In this document: positions 1 through 8,232 of the stretch, one piece after another | Numbering within the stretch: the stretch's first letter is position 1 | Layout: the number at the start of each line of letters is the position of its first letter | DNA from: CALGYY01 sp963678485 | GTDB lineage: Bacteria > Bacteroidota > Bacteroidia > Bacteroidales > CAIWKO01 | Length of the DNA: 64,000 nucleotides | Direction: 5' to 3' | NCBI GenBank assembly: GCA_963678485.1 | Contig: OY782882.1 | Span: 1,860,001 to 1,924,000 of the forward strand | The notes under the pieces: model-generated | Seen by the model: the letters and a program-made list of their open reading frames with translations, nothing else | What the model was told of the DNA's origin: nothing | Databases searched by the model: none | Translations under genes and position numbers: made by a program

Positions 1-472
1 ATTAAATTTGCTTCAAACCCTCGATTTATCGGGAAACCAAATCGATTCCATTCCACCTGAGATTGGAACACTTATACATTTGCGCCGACTGGATCTTGGA
101 AACAATAAAATCCGAACGTTTATACCTGAGATAGGATTGTTGAAAGAATTGAAAGTATTGAATCTCTCCGACAATGATATTCATCACCTTGATCCCGCAA
201 TAGGACGATTAAGCAAACTTAAAAATTTGCTTTTAAGCAAGAACCGGATTGATTCACTTCCATCATCAATGAGCAATCTGACCTCTTTATACTATTTGGA
301 TTTATGGGGCAACAACGTTAGTGAATTCCCTTCACAAATGGCGAAACTCAAGTACACGCTTAAATATGTGGACATGCGCGTTATCGCGTTGCCCATGCCT
401 GCGCAGGATGCGATACAACAACTCCTGCCAAACACAGAGATATTATTTTCACCGGGATGCAATTGTAATTAA
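1..472 (+). CDS. Leucine-rich-repeat protein, C-terminal part (5' end outside window)
   Basis: The reading frame is open to the first base, so the gene starts upstream of the window. About 155 residues are visible. They contain five to six 23-residue leucine-rich repeats of the LDLSGNQIDSIPPEIGTL type, the form in which LxxLxLxxN is followed by a Pro-containing IPPEIG/LPSSM turn. After the repeats comes a short non-repeat tail ending in SPGCNCN. Such repeats form a curved solenoid used for protein binding; the ligand cannot be read from the sequence. It is followed after 11 nt by a secreted protein whose C terminus is also Cys/Asn rich (PRGCN), so the two are probably co-transcribed. Export cannot be judged because the N terminus is missing. 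Confidence 0.85.
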   Translation, partial: LNLLQTLDLSGNQIDSIPPEIGTLIHLRRLDLGNNKIRTFIPEIGLLKELKVLNLSDNDIHHLDPAIGRLSKLKNLLLSKNRIDSLPSSMSNLTSLYYLDLWGNNVSEFPSQMAKLKYTLKYVDMRVIALPMPAQDAIQQLLPNTEILFSPGCNCN

Positions 473-483
473 GTTGTGAATTC

Positions 484-1206
484 ATGAAGAAAATTGTTTT
501 TTTAATCATTGGATTCCTGATGTTTGTTTATCAGGGAACGGCACAGGAAGGTCCGTACCTTTCTTCCGGAATAGGCGTTATTTGTCCTGAAAAAGGAATT
601 AATACACGCACATTGAATTTTCCACAGGCCCCTATTGAATTGCTGGATGCCGCGGGTGGAAAAAAAGTAGGATTTATCATTAAAAAGAATAGTCTCAATA
701 TAATGTATCAGCTCGATGGAAACGGCTTTCCTTACCGGGTTGCAGACAAAGACCTTGCGGAGATGACCCCTTTGGGTTATTGCCTTAAAATTTTTCAGCG
801 CGAAGGAGATTTTGTGAAAGTGCTTGTAAATTCTACCGGACGAGGCTATTGGATTTCCTTGAAGGAGCTTGGCTATCTGCGTTTCAATTCCATTTGTTGG
901 ATTGATTGGATGAAAACGCAAAAGGTTATTTTCGCACCAATGGTTGATGTGGGGATTAATCTGCGCGTTTCGGCTGATGCGGAAAGTCGAAAAATCGCCT
1001 TGCTTAAAGGCCCGTTATATGGGATTGTTCTCACCGGGAACACTGAAGGTTCATGGGCAGAAGCAACTGTTTCCCGCTACTCCACCAACCCTTGCAAAAG
1101 TTCAGGCCTTACTCCAAAAGCAATAGAAACGCAAAGTGGGTGGCTAAAAGTTATTGATGACGGCGGTATGCCTAACATCTGGTATTTCCCAAGAGGTTGC
1201 AATTAA
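484..1206 (+). CDS. Secreted protein of unknown function with C-terminal SH3-like domain
   Basis: This 240-residue protein starts with a clear Sec signal peptide (MKKIVFLIIGFLMFVYQGTAQ, cleavage after the Gln/Ala region). The C-terminal 90 residues contain GINLRVSADAESRKI and later GWLKVIDDGG and WYFPRGCN, a pattern resembling bacterial SH3 (SH3b) domains in which a NLR-type strand opens the fold and a GW.KV strand follows. The first half (about residues 25-130) has a weaker second copy of the same type (ELLDAAGGKKVGFI). The function is unknown; an envelope or peptidoglycan-proximal role is inference from the fold. The gap to the preceding LRR gene is 11 nt, which suggests one operon. No terminator hairpin is obvious downstream. 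Confidence 0.75.
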   Translation: MKKIVFLIIGFLMFVYQGTAQEGPYLSSGIGVICPEKGINTRTLNFPQAPIELLDAAGGKKVGFIIKKNSLNIMYQLDGNGFPYRVADKDLAEMTPLGYCLKIFQREGDFVKVLVNSTGRGYWISLKELGYLRFNSICWIDWMKTQKVIFAPMVDVGINLRVSADAESRKIALLKGPLYGIVLTGNTEGSWAEATVSRYSTNPCKSSGLTPKAIETQSGWLKVIDDGGMPNIWYFPRGCN

Positions 1207-1245
1207 ACATTCGCGAATAATATTTTCTACGATTCAATTCATACT

Positions 1246-1281
1246 TTTGAGTGTTTCCCTTTTTAAATTTGGTTACCTTTG
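1246..1281 (+). promoter_or_regulatory. Candidate Bacteroidota promoter for corA
   Basis: TACCTTTG at 1274-1281 matches the TAnnTTTG -7 element. A TTTG at 1246-1249 could be the -33 element, but the 24-nt spacing is slightly long. The corA start codon is about 50 nt downstream. Confidence 0.5.
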
Positions 1282-1337
1282 CCCGGCAAAAAAATTACGG
1301 AATGTAGCATTTATTTAATTTATCGGGAGGCAGGCCA

Positions 1338-2249
1338 ATGATTGAAAATCTTCAATTCGGCAATTACATCTGGAAGCATATAGTTAATCCCACTGATGAA
1401 AATCTGGATTATTTAATCAATAATTATAATTTCCACCCTCTTGATATAGAAGACTGTCGAAGTAAAGTACAACGACCGAAAATAGATATTTACGACGACT
1501 ATTACTTTCTGATTCTCCATTTTCCATCATTTGACAATCTGAATCGTTTTCTCACCACGAAAGAAGTTAAAATCTTTTGGGGTAAAGATTACATAATCAC
1601 AATTGGCAACTCACATTGGGTAGTAAAAAAGTTTTTTGAAAACATCAAGGCGAATTTTGATCATTTCAAACAAGATCTTCGCTCTAATACCAGTGATGCA
1701 CTTCTATATAAAATTCTAGAGCAATTGATGAAAGAAACGTTGCTCTTGCTTGACAGCGTAGGTAATGAGGTAGAGAAAATAAGTCTTGATTTGTTTGATC
1801 GTAAACCGGAGACTATCATTGGAAAGATATCGGTCACAAGAAAGAATATCATTCTTCTCGACACCATGTTCAAACCGCAGCTTCGATTATTTCACAAATT
1901 TGAATCCGGCGAAATTAAAGGATATGCGGATGATATGGAGAATTACTGGGGTAATATTCTCGACTATTATCAGAAGATGTGGGATATGACCGAAGATTAT
2001 AAAGAGTTAATTGAAGGATTAAGTAAAACGTACGATTCTTTGCAGACAAACCGAATCAATGAAATCATTCGTGTACTTACTTTAATATCTACCATATTAC
2101 TTCCAATGACCTTTATTGCAAGTTTGTATGGGATGAATGTCGGACTTCCATTCCAAAACCATTGGGCCGCATTCTGGATCGTGGTAGGTTCGATGCTGTT
2201 TGTCAGCTTTGGTTTTCTGTTATATTTCAGGCGCAAACGCTGGATGTAG
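1338..2249 (+). CDS. corA: Magnesium/cobalt transport protein CorA
   Basis: This is a 303-residue CorA/MIT-family ion channel that moves Mg2+ (and Co2+ or Ni2+) across the inner membrane as a homopentamer. The long N-terminal cytoplasmic domain is acidic and helical and ends in the stalk helix. Two C-terminal membrane helices follow, at about residues 242-262 and 275-295. The family signature GMN is intact at residues 265-267 (SLYGMNVGLPF) between the two helices. The C terminus is basic (RRKRWM), as is usual for the cytoplasmic tail. The ATG at 1338 follows a purine-rich GGGAGG and a TAnnTTTG promoter. The gene converges with the thioesterase/OsmC pair on the other strand; GCAGCAC (2250-2256) and GTGCTGC (2279-2285) could form a weak stem there. 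Confidence 0.95.
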   Translation: MIENLQFGNYIWKHIVNPTDENLDYLINNYNFHPLDIEDCRSKVQRPKIDIYDDYYFLILHFPSFDNLNRFLTTKEVKIFWGKDYIITIGNSHWVVKKFFENIKANFDHFKQDLRSNTSDALLYKILEQLMKETLLLLDSVGNEVEKISLDLFDRKPETIIGKISVTRKNIILLDTMFKPQLRLFHKFESGEIKGYADDMENYWGNILDYYQKMWDMTEDYKELIEGLSKTYDSLQTNRINEIIRVLTLISTILLPMTFIASLYGMNVGLPFQNHWAAFWIVVGSMLFVSFGFLLYFRRKRWM

Positions 2250-2273
2250 GCAGCACACACTCAAGTGCTCTTT

Positions 2274-2663
2274 CTAAAGTGCTGCAATGCTCTTCATAAA
2301 TTCTTCTGTGTTGATGATGTATCTGGTATGTGTACCATCACCAATTTTTCCGTTTTCGTCCCAAGCCGTTACTGAATAAAATAATTTCTTTCCTTCGATT
2401 CTTTCCAGGGTAGCTTTACACCTTATTTTCATACCAACCGGGCTGGCTTTGCTATGTTTTACACAGATATCAGTACCTACGGTATTATATCCCTCCGGAA
2501 GAAAAGGTTGAACTAATTCCAAGGCTGTCTGTTCCATAAAGGCCACCATGGCTGGAGTAGCAAAAACTTCAACAAGACCAGATCCATAACGAGCTGCAGT
2601 ATCTTCCTTCTTTACTGTTTTTTCCAGGGTCAGGCATATACCCTGATCAATGACGAAATCCAT
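2274..2663 (-). CDS. Hotdog-fold thioesterase, FlK-like family
   Basis: This 129-residue protein belongs to the thioesterase family that includes fluoroacetyl-CoA thioesterase FlK. Visible signatures are FATPAMVAFMEQTALEL (residues 35-51), with Glu44 in the position of the FlK general base, and TVGTDICVKHSKASPVG (61-77), with a conserved Thr and His70. These residues line the acyl-CoA site in hotdog enzymes of this group. The substrate is unknown: most bacterial homologues are not fluoroacetate enzymes, and a general acyl-CoA housekeeping role is more likely. It lies 8 nt downstream of the OsmC gene on the same strand, so the two are very probably one transcript. Confidence 0.85.
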   Translation of the reverse strand: MDFVIDQGICLTLEKTVKKEDTAARYGSGLVEVFATPAMVAFMEQTALELVQPFLPEGYNTVGTDICVKHSKASPVGMKIRCKATLERIEGKKLFYSVTAWDENGKIGDGTHTRYIINTEEFMKSIAAL

Positions 2664-2671
2664 AATCGTTA

Positions 2672-3079
2672 TTATTTATAGTTAAAATGGATAGTTTGAA
2701 TAACTTCAGTATTTAAACTTTTTCCAACAGGACAATTGTGTGCTGAAAATTCAATAATCTTTTTTTGCGAATCGGTGTAATGAACATCAGGAAAATCAAA
2801 ATCAATAACAACTTCGCCAATACGCCGAGGCTCTGCTTTCATTATTTTTGTAATACTTAATTGGGTTCCATCAATAGAAAATCCATGATTCGTTGCTGCA
2901 ATACCCATGATCGTTAGCATACAACTCCCAAGAGCCGCGGCAACCAAATCGGTTGGAGAAAAGTTTTCCCCTCTCCCATGATTATCGACAGGCGCATCAG
3001 TTATCAATTTACTGCCCGATGCCAGATGTATTGCCTGAGTGCGCAATTCACCAAGATATGTTGTTTTTATCGTTGCCAT
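2672..3079 (-). CDS. OsmC/Ohr-family peroxidase-like protein
   Basis: This 135-residue protein is of the OsmC family (YhfA-like branch by length). Members reduce organic hydroperoxides with a pair of cysteines. Both are present: Cys53 in ALGSCMLTIMG and Cys116 in HNCPVGKSL. The NFSPTDLVAAALGSC block is the family's most conserved stretch. The ATG start is supported by the long conserved N-terminal strand. An AT-rich perfect dyad lies immediately upstream (3090-3120) and could be an operator. The downstream thioesterase gene begins 8 nt after the stop codon, implying co-expression. Confidence 0.9.
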   Translation of the reverse strand: MATIKTTYLGELRTQAIHLASGSKLITDAPVDNHGRGENFSPTDLVAAALGSCMLTIMGIAATNHGFSIDGTQLSITKIMKAEPRRIGEVVIDFDFPDVHYTDSQKKIIEFSAHNCPVGKSLNTEVIQTIHFNYK

Positions 3080-3089
3080 AGCGTAAATT

Positions 3090-3120
3090 TATATAAATAT
3101 ATTTCTATTGTATTTATATA
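3090..3120. promoter_or_regulatory. Perfect AT-rich dyad upstream of the OsmC gene
   Basis: TATATAAATA (3090-3099) and its exact reverse complement TATTTATATA (3111-3120) are separated by 11 nt and sit 11-41 nt before the OsmC start codon. The position and symmetry suit a repressor site, as known for peroxide-sensing MarR/OhrR regulation of OsmC-type genes. AT-rich DNA makes chance palindromes more likely, and no regulator gene is adjacent. Confidence 0.35.
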
Positions 3121-3328
3121 TACAAAGATCTAACTTTCTATTTAACAATAATTTTTCAAAATCACCATTTCAATCATATAGGATATATGATGAAATTATT
3201 ATTATTTAAAAAAATTTATAGATGAAAACGAGCAATCTAAAAGCATCCAAAGATAATAAACAAATATGACACGCTGTTAAAGTTGTGTTAATGGCTGATA
3301 GCGTGAGGAAAAGCCCTTTGTGCTGGAC

Positions 3329-3336
3329 TATATTTG
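3329..3336 (+). promoter_or_regulatory. Candidate -7 element for the two-component operon
   Basis: TATATTTG matches TAnnTTTG and lies 22 nt before the histidine-kinase start. No convincing -33 TTTG is present at the usual 17-23 nt spacing. Confidence 0.35.
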
Positions 3337-3358
3337 AGTACTATTTCCTCCGGTATCT

Positions 3359-4660
3359 ATGAAAAAAAATTTCGTTACCGCTATTGCTGTTATTACAACT
3401 ATATCCTTGCTTGGCGTAGTGCTAACGCAGTTTTTTTGGGTAAATCGCGCCATTGAATTACGCAATGAGCAATTCGAATCTGCGGTTCATTATGGCTTAG
3501 TAAACGTGGTGGATAAAATTAAATATATTCAAAAAGATTCTATTTTTGAATTTAAGCAACGTCACCGTAACGACAGTTTGACTCTCCCCTGGCATGCAAA
3601 TCTGAACTACCCGTATTTATTGGATTCGTTGATAAAAGACGAATTTGGTTGTTTAAAAATTAAAGAGGATTTTGCCTGGGGTGTTCTCGACACGCTTGAA
3701 AACACTGTGGTTTATGGCAGGTGCAATGAGAAATATAAAGATGATTTATTTCATTCAATTCACAGTTATTCTGCCAGCCAAATTTATAACGACAGACCTC
3801 AGTTTATTTTAAAGATTTTCTTCCCTGAGCAAAAGCAACTAGTATTGCGGAAGATGACCATTTGGGTACTTATTCTTTCGGGAGTCTTTTTACTGGTGGT
3901 GGTAATCACATTAATTGTGGTAATCAGAATTACACTTCGGCAAAAGAAATTATCTGAAATGAAAAACGATTTCATCAATAATATGACGCATGAGTTCAAG
4001 ACACCTATTTCTACCATTTCGGTGGCCAGCGAAATGCTGATGCGCCCGGCCATACAAGGCTCTTCGGATAAAACACACCGTTATGCAAATATTATTTTTG
4101 ATGAAAATTTAAGATTGCGGAATCAGGTAGAACAAGTATTGCATATCAGCATGTTGGAGAAAGAAGAATTCCGATTAAAAATCACTAAAGTTGATGTTCA
4201 TAAAGTTTTAGAGAACAGTATTGAAATATTTAATGTAATTTTACGGGAAAATGGCGGGGTGATCCATGCCGATCTGTATGCTTTAAAAACAGAAATTGAG
4301 GCTGATGAAGTGCATTTTATCAACGTAATCTCAAATCTGCTGGATAATGCCGTTAAGTATAGTATTGATCGACCGGACATCAGAATCATGACCCGTGACG
4401 CTGACAAGGGAATTGAGATTACAGTTGCCGACAAAGGATTAGGAATCAGTAACGAAAATCTCAAGCATATTTTTAAGAAGTTTTATCGCGTACACACGGG
4501 CGACAGGCATGATGTAAAAGGTTTTGGATTAGGATTGTTTTATGTAAAAACTGTAGTGAATGCACACGGAGGTACAATACATGTGCATAGCGAATTAAAA
4601 AAAGGTAGTACATTTACAATTTATTTCCCCTATAAATCAAGTACAATTGACCATGATTAA
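3359..4660 (+). CDS. Membrane sensor histidine kinase (RprX-like)
   Basis: This 433-residue kinase has a short N-terminal cytoplasmic tail, a membrane helix at about residues 7-28, a periplasmic sensor region of about 130 residues with no recognisable domain, and a second helix near 163-190. A dimerisation/phosphoacceptor helix follows, with His211 in NNMTHEFKTPIS. The HATPase domain then shows the N box (NVISNLLDNAVKYS), the G1 box (VADKGLGIS), the F box (FKKFYRV) and the G2 box (GFGLGLFYVK). No HAMP domain is seen. The organisation resembles Bacteroides RprX. The stop codon overlaps the start of the response-regulator gene by 8 nt, so the pair is translationally coupled. The stimulus is not evident from sequence or neighbours. 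Confidence 0.93.
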   Translation: MKKNFVTAIAVITTISLLGVVLTQFFWVNRAIELRNEQFESAVHYGLVNVVDKIKYIQKDSIFEFKQRHRNDSLTLPWHANLNYPYLLDSLIKDEFGCLKIKEDFAWGVLDTLENTVVYGRCNEKYKDDLFHSIHSYSASQIYNDRPQFILKIFFPEQKQLVLRKMTIWVLILSGVFLLVVVITLIVVIRITLRQKKLSEMKNDFINNMTHEFKTPISTISVASEMLMRPAIQGSSDKTHRYANIIFDENLRLRNQVEQVLHISMLEKEEFRLKITKVDVHKVLENSIEIFNVILRENGGVIHADLYALKTEIEADEVHFINVISNLLDNAVKYSIDRPDIRIMTRDADKGIEITVADKGLGISNENLKHIFKKFYRVHTGDRHDVKGFGLGLFYVKTVVNAHGGTIHVHSELKKGSTFTIYFPYKSSTIDHD

Positions 4661-5378
4661 CGCAAAGGCCCGTATTTTACTCGTCGAGGATGACCCGAAT
4701 CTGAGCATGGTGCTCAAAGATTACCTCGAAATCCTGTTTTACGAAACTACCTTGTGCGACGACGGCGAAGAAGCTATTGAGACCTTTAAGCACAATTCCT
4801 TTGACTTGTGTATTCTCGACGTGATGCTGCCCAAAAAGGACGGCTTTACCCTCGCACGTGAGATTCGCAAAGTAAATAAGGATATTCCAATCATTTTCCT
4901 CACCGCTAAGGTATTAAAGGAAGATAGGATCAAAGGATTTCAAATTGGCTGTGATGACTATATCACAAAACCGTTCAGCACAGAAGAATTAAGTCTTCGT
5001 ATTGATGCAATCCTGCGAAGGACCAAGAAGAAAACATCCTTCCCTGTTGTTGAAGAATCAGAGATTTTTATCCTTGGAGTTTTTAGCTTCGATTATTCTA
5101 ATATGCTCTTAAAGTCAGCACAGAACGAACAATATCTGACACGTAAGGAAGCAGATCTCCTGAAATTACTCTGCCTGAACAAGAACAAACTCGTTCATCG
5201 CGAAATAGCTTTGAAATCTATTTGGGGTGGAAGTGATTATTTCACCGGGCGAAGCATGGATGTATTTATTACCCGCTTACGCAAATATCTCAAAGAAGAT
5301 CCAAATATCGCCATCACCAATATCCATGGAACCGGCTTCAAGCTTGAAATCCACGGAGAAGACGATACCACGGTCTAA
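4653..5378 (+). CDS. OmpR-family response regulator (RprY-like)
   Basis: This 241-residue regulator has an N-terminal receiver domain with the acidic pocket (LLVEDD), phospho-acceptor Asp56 in CILDVMLPKKDG and the conserved Thr/Lys in IIFLTAK. A winged-helix DNA-binding domain of OmpR/PhoB type follows (LTRKEADLLKLLCLNKNKLV ... GRSMDVFITRLRKYL). I chose the ATG at 4653. An in-frame TTG at 4647 would add only two residues, and the ATG overlaps the kinase stop by 8 nt, a normal coupling arrangement. It would be phosphorylated by the upstream kinase and regulate unknown target promoters. Confidence 0.94.
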   Translation: MINAKARILLVEDDPNLSMVLKDYLEILFYETTLCDDGEEAIETFKHNSFDLCILDVMLPKKDGFTLAREIRKVNKDIPIIFLTAKVLKEDRIKGFQIGCDDYITKPFSTEELSLRIDAILRRTKKKTSFPVVEESEIFILGVFSFDYSNMLLKSAQNEQYLTRKEADLLKLLCLNKNKLVHREIALKSIWGGSDYFTGRSMDVFITRLRKYLKEDPNIAITNIHGTGFKLEIHGEDDTTV

Positions 5379-5450
5379 GGTTCACCCAATCAATAAGCTT
5401 ACTGCATCCATGAAACAATCATGGCTGCTTTTTTAGTTTACCAATAAGCC

Positions 5451-5483
5451 TTTCGGAAAAACGGAAGAAAACTTCTACCTTTG
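5451..5483 (+). promoter_or_regulatory. Candidate promoter for the ZIP transporter gene
   Basis: TACCTTTG at 5476-5483 is a canonical -7 element. TTTCG at 5451-5455 lies 20 nt upstream in the -33 position. The predicted leader to the ATG at 5500 is very short. Confidence 0.5.
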
Positions 5484-5499
5484 CACTATTATTTCAGGT

Positions 5500-6249
5500 A
5501 TGAACATCCTCGTATTTTTAGCATTATTTCTCCCTGTCCTGCTAAGCGGTGGCAGTGTCTTCTTTTTCAGGACTAACAACAAAGTTCTTAAACTCCTTAC
5601 TGCATTCAGCGGCGCATATCTGCTGGCGATCAGCTTTCTTGACGTAATTCCGGAAATTTATGAAGGCAACAGCGGAATCGAAATCGGACTGTTCATCCTA
5701 CTCGGATTCTTTATTCAACTGGCATTGGACTATATTACCAAAGGCGTTGAACATGGGCACCAGCACCACGACTGCAAAGAACATCACCCCAATGAGGCGC
5801 ATACCAAATCACACCTGCCGGTTCTACCAGTAATCATCGGACTTTTCATTCACTCTTTTCTTGAAGGAATGCCGCTGGCCGATAGTTTCAATATGCCAGA
5901 GCTCCGGAATACATTGTTGCTTGGTATCGCAATACATAACGTTCCAATCGCAATAATTTTGGCTAGTCTCGCACTTGCAGGTGAGCAAAAGAATTTCAAA
6001 AAAGCGATTGTTTTATTGCTAATCTTCTCGCTGGGTGGTCCACTTGGCGTGCTCACAAGCAATTTTATTGGAATTGGAGCAGCAGGAGCAGCAGGACATT
6101 ATTTTAGCATTTTGATGGCTGTCGTGGTTGGTATTTTTCTACATATTTCAACCGTCATCCTTTTCGAGACCGACGAAAATCACAAATTCAACTGGCTTAA
6201 ACTTTTGGTAATCATTGGAGGAGCCGGGGTAGCCTGGTTTATCGCTTAA
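5500..6249 (+). CDS. ZIP-family divalent metal transporter
   Basis: This 249-residue membrane protein with about eight hydrophobic segments belongs to the ZIP family, which imports Zn2+ or related divalent metals. A histidine-rich cytoplasmic loop (HGHQHHDCKEHH, about residues 86-100) lies between helices III and IV. The metal-site helices carry HSFLEGMPLADSF (helix IV) and IAIHNVPIAI (helix V), both matching ZIP signatures. The promoter lies immediately upstream. It ends only 4 nt from the convergent mazG stop. No metal regulator of the Fur type is adjacent. Confidence 0.92.
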   Translation: MNILVFLALFLPVLLSGGSVFFFRTNNKVLKLLTAFSGAYLLAISFLDVIPEIYEGNSGIEIGLFILLGFFIQLALDYITKGVEHGHQHHDCKEHHPNEAHTKSHLPVLPVIIGLFIHSFLEGMPLADSFNMPELRNTLLLGIAIHNVPIAIILASLALAGEQKNFKKAIVLLLIFSLGGPLGVLTSNFIGIGAAGAAGHYFSILMAVVVGIFLHISTVILFETDENHKFNWLKLLVIIGGAGVAWFIA

Positions 6250-6253
6250 CGTA

Positions 6254-7027
6254 CTAGTCTTCCAATTTCTTGGCTTCGTTCCACCAAACATCCATTTCGG
6301 ACAGACTCATGTCCTGTAATTTGCGACCTGATTCATTGGCCTTTTGCTCCAGATAATTGAAGCGTTTAATGAACTTTTTATTGGTACGCTCCAACGCGTC
6401 TTCAGGATTTACTTCTATAAATCGCGAATAATTAATCAACGCAAAGAGCAAATCACCAAATTCATCTTCAACCCGATCTGTGCTGCCATTGTTATTCAAC
6501 TCATGCTCTAATTCCTGCCATTCCTCCATTACCTTGTCTTTTACCTGGGTTGTATTTTCCCAGTCAAACCCAACTCCCCGGACTTTTTCTTGTATCCTGT
6601 AGGCTTTTACCATAGCGGGAAGCGACACAGGAACCCCGGCAAGCACACCTCTTGTTCCGCTTTTTAGCTTTATCTTCTCCCAATTATTCTTAACCTGCTC
6701 GGCATTACTTACCTCAACATCTCCATAAATATGCGGATGACGTAATACCAGTTTCTCACATATCTTGTTAAGGACGTCCGTAATATCAAATTTCCCAAGC
6801 TCCGACCCTATCTTTGCATAAAAGACCAAGTGCAACATTAAATCACCGAGTTCACCACAAATCCCTTCATGATCTTTATCCAAAATTGCATCTGATAATT
6901 CATACGTTTCCTCAATGGTAAGATAACGCAGCGATTCCAGTGTTTGTTTGCGATCCCATGGGCAACCCGCGCGCAATTCATCCATAATCGTCAACAGGCG
7001 ATCGAAAGCAACTAATTCTTTTCTCAT
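6254..7027 (-). CDS. mazG: Nucleoside triphosphate pyrophosphohydrolase MazG
   Basis: This 257-residue protein is full length for the two-domain MazG that hydrolyses (d)NTPs to NMP and pyrophosphate and clears damaged nucleotides. The N-terminal signature GCPWDRKQT is followed by EETYELSDAI and GELGDLMLHLVFYA, the EExxE...ExxD metal-binding motif. The second domain repeats it (EEWQELEHEL ... EDEFGDLLFALINYSRF). The frame extends upstream to a TTG at 7045, but the ATG at 7027 fits the family N terminus better. TACATTTG on the minus strand at 7043-7050 may be its promoter, giving a nearly leaderless transcript. The gene converges with the ZIP transporter gene. Confidence 0.94.
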   Translation of the reverse strand: MRKELVAFDRLLTIMDELRAGCPWDRKQTLESLRYLTIEETYELSDAILDKDHEGICGELGDLMLHLVFYAKIGSELGKFDITDVLNKICEKLVLRHPHIYGDVEVSNAEQVKNNWEKIKLKSGTRGVLAGVPVSLPAMVKAYRIQEKVRGVGFDWENTTQVKDKVMEEWQELEHELNNNGSTDRVEDEFGDLLFALINYSRFIEVNPEDALERTNKKFIKRFNYLEQKANESGRKLQDMSLSEMDVWWNEAKKLED

Positions 7028-7069
7028 CTCTTGAGTTTTGTACAAATGTACACATTTCAGCCTTTTTCG

Positions 7070-7077
7070 TACATTTG
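7070..7077 (+). promoter_or_regulatory. Candidate -7 element for the PagL-like gene
   Basis: TACATTTG matches TAnnTTTG and lies 26 nt before the ATG at 7103. No good -33 match was found at the expected spacing. A divergent TACATTTG for mazG lies about 20 nt away. Confidence 0.4.
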
Positions 7078-7102
7078 CCGATAGGAAACACTGATTGATT
7101 CT

Positions 7103-8221
7103 ATGCTGAACAAGCGAAATTATAAAGCTTTCTTTTTACTCTTACTGAGCCTGCTTTATATTTCATCTGCGCTGGCTCAGACTACTCCTTTTAAGCATAA
7201 ACTTTGGGTGGAAGCTAAGCTTCACTATGGATTTGTAATCCCTCATCACGAGAATATGGTCAACCTTGCCGCACAGCATTTCTGCATGATGGAAGCTGAC
7301 CTAATACAAACCTCAAACGGCGATAAACTCTGGGAACAGCAACACTACTATCCTATCAAAGGCATCAGTTTGCTCTATACTGATCTTGGTGGATCCACTT
7401 ATTTGGGTAAGGCTTTCGCAGTGATTCCGTATCTGGATTTCAACCTTACCCGAAAAAAGAAGCTTAATTTATTCTTCCGCTTTGGGGCGGGATTGGGTTA
7501 TTTGAGTAAGCATTACACCAGAACCGGTAATTATAAGAATATTGCTATTGGATCACATTTTAACGCAGCTATCCAGCTTATGTACGAATTGCGCTGGAGA
7601 GCCACGCCCCGATTAGATATTACAGCCGGAATAGGTCTCACGCATTTTTCTAATGGTGCCTTAAAAATACCAAACCTAGGTATCAATATCGGTTCTGTTA
7701 GTGCTGGTTGTGCTTATAAGATTGATGCTGTGCAGGCTCCCCTCGTCCACAGCTTAAAGGCTGAGGCATTTTCACGCAAATGGGAGTTTCGCGTTTTTGC
7801 TTTGTTTGGTTGTAGTGAATTGTACGCAGCCTATGGCCCTAAATTCCCGGCATACATACTTTCGGGCACTTTCTTAAAACCCATTGGAAAGATGAACAAA
7901 CGCAGGATAGGCGCAGGTTTCGATTTGTTTTATGATGAAGCCACTATTGAATCATTAGACAGAATTGGTCAGCCAGTTAAAAATGCAGTTGAAGTCCTTC
8001 GTCCCGGGATCAACTTCACCCATCAATTTAATTTTTCACGCTTATCATTTGTGCTCCAGTTTGGTGTGTATCCTTACACCAAATACAAAGGTGACGGTTA
8101 TTTATATGACAGACTAGCTCTGCATTACAGAATTGGAAAGCACTACCTGATCCAATTAGGCATAAAGACACATTTATTCAGGGCAGATATGATAGAATAT
8201 GGAATTGGATACAAATTTTAA
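7103..8221 (+). CDS. Acyloxyacyl hydrolase, lipid A 3-O-deacylase (PagL) family
   Basis: This is a 372-residue outer-membrane protein with a signal peptide (LLLLSLLYISSALAQ). Its sequence is rich in alternating strands typical of a beta barrel. Around residues 178-195 it carries LTHFSNGALKIPNLGIN, which matches the His-x-Ser-Asn catalytic block of PagL (HYSNAGL...PN.GI), where His and Ser form the active site that removes the 3-O-linked acyl chain from lipid A. The protein is about twice the length of Pseudomonas PagL, as is usual for the Bacteroidota members, which carry extra strands. The final residue is Phe (GIGYKF), as in many barrel proteins. The next gene begins 11 nt downstream, so the two are probably co-transcribed. 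Activity on lipid A is inferred from family. Confidence 0.85.
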   Translation: MLNKRNYKAFFLLLLSLLYISSALAQTTPFKHKLWVEAKLHYGFVIPHHENMVNLAAQHFCMMEADLIQTSNGDKLWEQQHYYPIKGISLLYTDLGGSTYLGKAFAVIPYLDFNLTRKKKLNLFFRFGAGLGYLSKHYTRTGNYKNIAIGSHFNAAIQLMYELRWRATPRLDITAGIGLTHFSNGALKIPNLGINIGSVSAGCAYKIDAVQAPLVHSLKAEAFSRKWEFRVFALFGCSELYAAYGPKFPAYILSGTFLKPIGKMNKRRIGAGFDLFYDEATIESLDRIGQPVKNAVEVLRPGINFTHQFNFSRLSFVLQFGVYPYTKYKGDGYLYDRLALHYRIGKHYLIQLGIKTHLFRADMIEYGIGYKF

Positions 8222-8232
8222 TAGCCGAAAAA

